Shown here piece by piece: positions 58,070-64,000 of a DNA stretch of 64,000 nucleotides. The stretch is from contig NC_081415.1 of NCBI RefSeq assembly GCF_030272615.1, forward strand, positions 376,663,392-376,727,391, given 5' to 3'. A program made the position numbers and the translations under genes. Each line of letters opens with the position of its first letter. The stretch's first letter is position 1. Origin of the DNA: Cryptomeria japonica (lineage: Eukaryota > Streptophyta > Pinopsida > Cupressales > Cupressaceae). The notes beneath the pieces were generated by a model. It did no database searches and was not told the DNA's origin. It saw only the letters and a program-made list of their open reading frames with translations.

Positions 58070-58461
58070 TTCCTCATCACTCTGTGTTGCATTAGAAGAC
58101 TCCCCTACCTCACTCAAGTTACCCTTAGTACTCAAGCTCTTATCTTTCTGCATATCATACCCTAAAATAGGAACCTTACATCCTCAATGAGGTTTGATTG
58201 GTTCAAGTATACCTTGTTTGTGTAAAACAAGAGGGTTGTGACCATCATAGCCATATCGTTTCATTATCTTCAGTCCCTTTCCATAATGCTCAGTTGGTAT
58301 TTTAACTTCAGGTTTTGTAATTTCTTCTTCTCTATACCTTCATCTTTGTATAGCCATCTTAGGATGTCCTCTTCTTCCATTTCATCATACAAAGATCCCC
58401 ATTTTTTGAAAATTGTAGGTTTGTAGATAATAGTATTGGTGTTCGATGTGGTTTCATTCAT
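58070..58461 (-). pseudogene. Linker with G-patch-like segment, element C
   Basis: 58461-58270 encodes IYKPTIFKKWGSLYDEMEEE, which has no named domain. Downstream, after a stop, YGYDGHNPLVLHKQGILEPI (about 58262-58203) keeps the Gly-Tyr start and G-x3-P-I end of a G-patch, but the central G-L-G is changed. It occupies the same slot as the better-preserved motif in element A. Confidence 0.5.
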
Positions 58462-58589
58462 CTATGGTTTTCCATAAGTGTGAGGGGACAAAGGTATCTT
58501 TCTAATGTAGAGCATGACTCAGAATATTCCCCTACTCCATGGTCTTTTATTTTTTTTCTGATCTCAGCTTCATTGGATTTGGACGTGGA

Positions 58590-59480
58590 TTATTTTAAGG
58601 ATTCAGAGTCAACATATACTTGGGAAGAAGGTACTTTGTGATTGCTAGGAATGATGGATTTAGTTTTAGAACTTAGATTGTTGCAATACATAAAAGGGTT
58701 TGGATCTCCTGGTATGGTTATTTCGGCACCATTGTGTAGAAATTTGATACATTGATGGTAAGTAGAAGGTACACCTTGCATTACATGCATCCATGCCTTC
58801 CAAGGAGAATATTATAGGTCAAGGGGATATCAAGGACTTGGAAAAGAACATCCTTTACCATAGGTCCCACTTTGATAGGTAATGTCACGCAGCCCTTAGA
58901 TGAGCATTCTTCTTCATCATATGCCTTTATGGTAATCTTTTTCTTTGGATCAATTTCAGCAAACCCTAGTTATGTGATCAACTTTAAGATACAAATATTT
59001 AGACCTCGCTCCTCCATCTATCAGAACTCACTTGATTTTGACTCTATGAACAAGGAATTCAATGTGTAGGGGTCCATTATGGGGTTGTTACATAGATGAG
59101 TCATCATTCTTAGTAAAAGTGAGGGCATGAGGGGAGGCGATGTGTCCCACTATAGCTTAAAATTGATCTACATATAGGTTTTTAGGGACAGTAGTGGTAG
59201 CGAGCGCTTTATCAAGCATAGCTTTATGTTCAAGGGATAGGCGTAGTAGCTCAAGTATAGAAATCTATATGGGCATCTTCCCTAAATGCTCTATAAGGTT
59301 GTATTGCAAATATGGTGCAACGAGTTTAGAATTAGGGCCTCTAAGGATAAATGTGCCTCTCCAGGTGTTAACATTACAATTAGTTTCTTTCCCCTTTATG
59401 ATAAAGGTATTCACATGATTATCAACCTCATTGATGTTGTTTATGGTATAATCATATTTAGCATTTCTACAGTTCATGTC
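58590..59480 (-). pseudogene. Protease and gag-protease junction of element C
   Basis: 59477-59265 (MNCRNAKYDYTINNINEVDN) and the following stretch ISILELLRLSLEHKAMLDKA match the gag-protease junction of element A (ISILELLKTSLVHKEILEQA). VLIDGGAR near 59020 is the protease motif. 58790-58590 carries the tail MHVMQGVPSTYHQCIKFLHN. There are many stops and at least one frameshift. Confidence 0.78.
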
Positions 59481-59952
59481 ATCACCGGATTTAGGGGTCT
59501 TCCCTTAATCTTTGTCATGCATAGGTAAAGGATTTTTTAATATCTCACGATCAGAGTTACCGGAAGGAGTATGTCCATCTACTGAAATATTTCCCTCATC
59601 AAGAAGGTCTTGTATCACATGTCGGAGTTTATTGCAACTGTTATTCTTATGACCCTTGTGTCTATGGTAGTCGCAAAAGTGATCATCATTCCACCATGGG
59701 GGTTTAACTTGAGAATTGGAGTACCTTATCTCTAGCAATGTTATAAGATTATTTTCAAGGAGTTCTTTCAATGTTGACTCGAGCGGTTGTAAATCTATGA
59801 CCATGGAATGTTGTGTCAATGGTTGACTGATTTATTTCTTCATCACTTGGTTTTCTTGTTTCACTATTCGCAATGCTAATGTGTTCTTCATTAAAATCAA
59901 TGAGGTCATCTCCATCTTGAAATATATGATTTTGAATCATTTTGATTCTCAA
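59481..59952 (-). pseudogene. gag: gag C-terminal part of element C
   Basis: The ATG near 59940-59952 starts MIQNHIFQDGDDLIDFNEEH. After a frameshift near 59820 comes LQPLESTLKELLENNLITLL, then the zinc-finger-like CDYHRHKGHKNNSCNKLRHV and IQDLLDEGNISVDG. The capsid region present in A is missing here, as in B. Upstream of 59952 I see only leader DNA. This is either a real short gag or an internal deletion. Confidence 0.75.
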
Positions 59953-61800
59953 GTTAGGAGATATAAGTGATTGTTTTGATCTTTGATCTAAGGTTTATGG
60001 ATATGATGGTGAATGAGACTCAAGGAATGATGCAAACCCTAAAGTGCAAAGGGGAAACTAAATTACATGAGCGAGATTAGGATGTAACTAAGGATCAATG
60101 CAAAGATCAAGGTTGAAACTATGTGATAGGAAGGTGAGATTGGGATATGATAAGGATTTATGCAAAATGTAATCTATGATAAAGGATTGATTCAAAATGT
60201 GATCTATATGATAGGAAAGTGATGTGTAGCTAAACCTTAAAATGGGATATGAGAATGAATAATGTTTAATGCAAGAACTAAGGATACTCTAGGTCTGAAA
60301 ATATTTGCAATGTGAGGTTTGACTTGTGCTATGATGGATAGACACAAGGATAAGTGATCAAAAAGAAGGCATGCTATGATAGGAGATGATGAACTCTAAG
60401 AGGGACACCAACTCAAAGACACCAATGGGTACCCTAACTCAAGGAAGATGCACCTCAAGTGATAAGGGTGATTGATGATTAAAATTTTATGTCGGACCTA
60501 AGACAAGAAATCGTATGCTCAAGCAATGTTTTTTTTTCTTTTTTGGAATTTTGATTGAAATATGCAAGAGGTTGGATTATGTCCTAAAGGGATTGTGGAA
60601 GTATATGTAAGTGTATGGGCTATGTCCTAAATGGATATGATGTGACTATGCAAGAACCTAAAATTTCAAAACTCCAAAATTGATGTCTCAAGAGATTTGA
60701 AATGATTGTTTTGAGAACACAGGTGCAATGTTGTTTTGCAATGTTTTCATTTTTACAATGTGAATGTATACTTAAAAGTTTACACCAAGGGTTTTTTGCA
60801 AAATGTTTCAATTTCAAGTGTGGTGTTGATTGTGAAATATTCTTGTTTGTTTTTGCACACACTCAGAAAACACAACAGATAGAATATTTGTTTGATTTTG
60901 CAATGAAGTAAAAGTACATTCAAGCACAATCCTAAGGCTGGCCAGGACAATACTTTTTGAATCCCCTAGCAATAAAATACCAAATTCAACTAGATAGTTA
61001 GAAGCTTGGTAGCACTAGCTCCCCTCCATGACACTCACTTTTATGGGTATACCAAGCTTCAAATTTATGGGTCATCACTTCCCAAGAAATTTACTATCTC
61101 GAATTGAGGGGCACATGAGGGGTATCTTCGGCTTGCATGTATCACAATGCTTGAGTCAACAAATAGAATATTTTTGGCAAACTATAACAATGGCATTTTA
61201 GTTCAGGACTGTCTTTTGGGTGTCCATGCACGCTCTCTCCCTCGGGAGCCCTCCTTCCTATATAACATTGGTAGTAGGGAGGTCAATACAGTTAGGCAAT
61301 TAGCACCCATCATGAAGACTTTTGTCCCACATATTTTATATAGTGGCTGAGAGGTGAGTTGGCCTTAGCCCATTACCACTCTTGGTCACTCTCCCCTCAC
61401 CAGCCTTATGGGCTCTCGAGGGGATAGGCCCTCTACCTACGAAATGAAAAATTGATCATCATTTTGACACTTTTCTTGTGCACCCAAAAAAGGGGAGAGG
61501 ATAGTGTGTGTCAAAATTGTGGGACCACTCACACGCACAAGTGTTCCCAAGAAAAGAAAACACAAGAAAGAAAAAGTTCCTTTTAGTACCCAAATCCAAA
61601 TGTTTGCTAACTACTAAAAATGATGACACTTTTTCAAATGTTATGTCTTTGACAGCGTCCTACATCAGATTGTATTAGTAGTTTCAAGGTATTGTCTTTG
61701 ACACACGAGATTGGATGCCACAAGAGGGAACCTGCACAAGCACACAAAGAAACAAAGATTAGTTCATAAAAAGAAATCAAAACCCACTGACACAAAACTA
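59953..61800 (-). other. Leader of element C
   Basis: No capsid coding or other gene recognised. It contains the 21-nt block shared with element A (61038-61018), a CTCCC-TC-GGGAG palindrome near 61230-61241, the GTGAGGGGAGAGTGACCAAG-like block (61400-61380) shared with A and B, and GTAGGACGCT near 61656. The small ORFs on both strands look incidental. Confidence 0.6.
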
Positions 61801-62116
61801 AACACTAGTCTATTTAATAAAAAATAAAAATTTAATCTACTTAACAAAATTTAAAATCTAGTCTAATTAAAAACCTAATTTTAATCTAAAATAAAAATCT
61901 AATCTAAGTTTAAAATTAAAAATCTAATCTAATAACAAAATTAAATTTAAAATTAATCTAATTAGCCAATATTAAAATATAAATTAAATCTTATTAGAAA
62001 CTACATTAAAATCTAAATGAAAAATAGAATTTAGAAACTGAATCTTAAATCAAAAAAAAAAAAACTAATTTAAAATCTAAATTAAAACTAAATTACAAAC
62101 TAACTTAAAAATCTAA
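61801..62116. repeat. AAATCTAATTTAAAAT low-complexity tract
   Basis: Loose repetition of AAAATCTAATCTAA words over about 310 bp, almost free of G and C. It holds the insertion point of the LINE at its right edge. Confidence 0.75.
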
Positions 62117-64000
62117 TTTTTTTTTTTTTGATAAAAGTAGATAGAACCACTTAACTATATTAAATTTTAAAAGTTTTTTACAGTGACTAGTTCAAAAAGA
62201 ACTAAAGGGAAAGAACCAATAAGAAAACCCTTCAGTTTTGCTTAAGTAACACAAGCCTATTCTACCCAATACCAAATGCCCATTGGCATAGTACATCAAA
62301 AAACCCATCCCAATTACATAAGTTGCATTAGATATAAAGGAAGCCGCCAACAGAAGCATATAGAAGGAAGATTAAAGTATGATCATCGAAGGATGCATAT
62401 CCATTGCTGCCAAAAACACTAGTCTGAACTGCCCCTATCTATGAAACACAATTCTCCAAACCACTGGTTAGAATGATACCACATAGAAGAAATGAAACAA
62501 TAATCAGAGACCCTATCAAAATAAACATTGTGATCAAGCATAGCAGAACCCACACCAAAGAAAAGCCACACCAAATAAGGAGGTTGATGAAGACTACAAC
62601 TATGCCCTTCTTTACTTCAAATATTCCAAAACCGAGGAAGGGATCTCATCCACACTTACCTCCCACATATTAGATTCACTGTCAATGGCTAAGTTAGCCA
62701 AAAAATCTGCAATCTTATTCACTTCCCTATAACAGTGGGAAATCAAAAAGGAATAAAAAAAATCTAATTTTTGCATATGATCAAGTATATATTGTAATTG
62801 CCAACAATTCGACTTCTTTTTCATGACACTTTGAATAATAACAATAGAATCACCCTCAAGTATCAAGTCCTTAATTCCCAAAGATATAGCCATATCCAAA
62901 CGAAAGGACAAAGCAAAAAATTCTGCACAATTGTTAGACTTGAAACCAATCGCATGACAATGAGCCTAAACAAATCTTACCTTATGATCATAAATTACCA
63001 TACCTGCCCCTGCCAAGCCAGGGTTCCCATGAGAAGCACCATCAAAATTCAATTTAAAGTGCCCTTGTGGAGGAGGTTTCCAGCAAGCAAAATTTATCTT
63101 ACTTATAGCATTAGTCTTATTTAAAATAGATCCATGAGAAGGTAACACTGATAACACTCTCCAAACTCGAGTTACCCTACCATCCCAATGAGAAAAAGAG
63201 GCAAGGGTTTCCAAATTCTTATAGATAAAAGACAAAGCAACTTCAGAGATGGAAGATTCAATCCTCAATAAAACCTCAGCCAAGGAAGAACTTGTTTGTT
63301 TAAAAATCCTATTATTACGCTCTAACCAAATATTCCAAATCACAATAGATGGAGAAATAATCCAAAGACATGCATAGAAAGATGAGGCAAACAGGAGAGG
63401 CTAAACTCTAAAGTGGGAAAGAAGATCCTTACCAATAACAAAGAATAGATTAAGCTTTTCAAACAACCACTACCAGCAAGCATAGGCAAAATCACAGTGA
63501 AGAAACAAATGTGCAGAGGATTCTAAATTTTTATTACAAAAGACACAAGAAAAGACTGCAGTAATACCCAACCTGTCCAACCTCATTCCTATAAGGACCC
63601 TGTCCTGCACTGCTAACCAAGAAAAAGCACTAGCCTTTAGGAGGCAAGCCATATGCCAAAATAGCTTGTATGGCCAAGTAGATAAATCTTTAGCAACCAA
63701 TAGAGAATTATAGCCATCCTTAACTGTGTACTTACCAGAGATATTCCTTGTCCAGATAAGCTCATCGTCAGCATCAGAAAGAATTATTACTCTCTCCTTC
63801 AACATCTTTTCATATTCCAATTCCACATTTTGATCAATATCTAAAAACTCAATTGATTTCCATTTTGCCACCTTAAGATTCCCACTATACTCAATTTCAA
63901 AATAATCAGCCACAAAGACACCCCAAAGGGAAGAAAGAGTGGAAATTAAAGGAGACCAATCCCTCGAGTTCACCAAAGGGGGATGTCCATTCCAAACTTC
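62117..64000 (-). mobile_element. 3' end of a LINE (L1-type) retrotransposon
   Basis: Minus strand, cut by the window edge. It ends in a 13-base poly(A) (62129-62117 on the minus strand) after CTTTTATC. About 480 bp of 3' untranslated DNA precede it, and before that the C-terminal part of ORF2 with a zinc-binding domain and RNase H. Only three stops interrupt about 1.36 kb of one frame, so it is the best-preserved coding sequence here. It lies in the leader side of element C, so it is younger than C. Confidence 0.85.
62612..64000 (-). pseudogene. LINE ORF2 C-terminus: RT zinc-binding domain and RNase H
   Basis: A single frame from the window edge to 62612 with stops at about 63470, 63395 and 62966. 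63976-63470 is the zf-RVT domain (LIWTRNISGKYTVKDGYNSL, KLFWHMACLLKASAFSWLAV, CVFCNKNLESSAHLFLHC). 63343-62612 holds IWNIWLERNNRIFKQ, then RNase H: LNFDGASHGNPGLAGAG, NNCAEFFALSFRLDMAI, LILEGDSIVIIQS and REVNKIADFLANLAI. The four acidic or polar catalytic positions look kept. Plant L1 LINEs with such an RNase H are known. The RT core must lie beyond 64000. Confidence 0.87.

Larger units (their letters stand above)
44944..62116 (-). mobile_element. Element C: decayed Tat-lineage element containing element E
   Basis: Minus strand. The order, from right to left, is leader, gag C-terminus, protease, G-patch-like segment, RT, RNase H, second RNase H, integrase, 3' tail, polypurine tract, 3' LTR. 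Protein domains align with element A throughout. The 5' LTR is not seen: a LINE is inserted at 62117 and the window ends at 64000. Element E (46010-52709) sits in the 3' tail. C is more decayed than A, and two integrase Asp residues are replaced. Confidence 0.85.

Noticed and set aside
61147-61350. 67-codon + strand ORF in the element C leader
   Set aside because: Lies antisense to a conserved leader with structured words and has no protein features.

Overview
This window looks like intergenic DNA from a large-genome seed plant. A gymnosperm such as a conifer is plausible but not provable from this window. It is AT-rich, I find no intact host gene, and almost all recognisable sequence is transposable-element DNA in nested and abutting copies. 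All coding regions except possibly the LINE at the right edge carry in-frame stops and frameshifts.

Layout. (A) 1905-16073, + strand: a complete, decayed Ty3/gypsy element of the Tat lineage. It has two LTRs, a 5-bp AGAAT target duplication, primer-binding site, long repetitive leader, gag, protease, a G-patch-like linker, RT, RNase H, a second archaeal-type RNase H and integrase. A 2-kb 3' tail contains a 12-copy tandem array. 16079-20454 is unclassified. 20455-20959 resembles the end of a CACTA DNA transposon. (D) 21005-24471 and 37300 to about 39.1 kb, + strand: a Ty3/gypsy chromovirus with a C-terminal chromodomain, cut in two inside its integrase by (B). (B) 24472-37299, - strand: a non-autonomous Tat-type element with two LTRs, a Tat-type primer-binding site and a perfect polypurine tract. 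It has no protease, RT or integrase. Its gag lacks the capsid part and runs into a novel 326-residue tail. Its 3' half carries, on the opposite strand, a degenerate plant-mobile-domain (PMD) gene with its own TATA box and a likely intron. (F) about 39.2-43.06 kb, + strand: the 3' part of a probable copia-type element with an unrecognised coiled-coil ORF and a 3' LTR. (C) about 44.9 kb to at least 62.1 kb, - strand: a third Tat-lineage element, more decayed, whose 5' LTR is not in the window. (E) 46010-52709, + strand: a Ty1/copia element with both LTRs, nested in the 3' tail of C. 62117-64000, - strand: the 3' end of a LINE with an RNase H domain, inserted into A/T-rich DNA at the 5' side of C.

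How it fits together. A, B and C share one leader (short 2-nt-loop palindromes and tandem units), one gag C-terminal zinc-finger module and similar polypurine tracts, so they form one family. A and C encode the enzymes that B lacks, so B is most simply read as a trans-mobilised partner that also carries an antisense passenger gene. B plus its passenger is the most interesting object here. Relative ages by eye: A and B LTR pairs differ by roughly 3-4%; the E LTRs are clearly more diverged; C predates E; D predates B. Percentages are hand estimates, not alignments.
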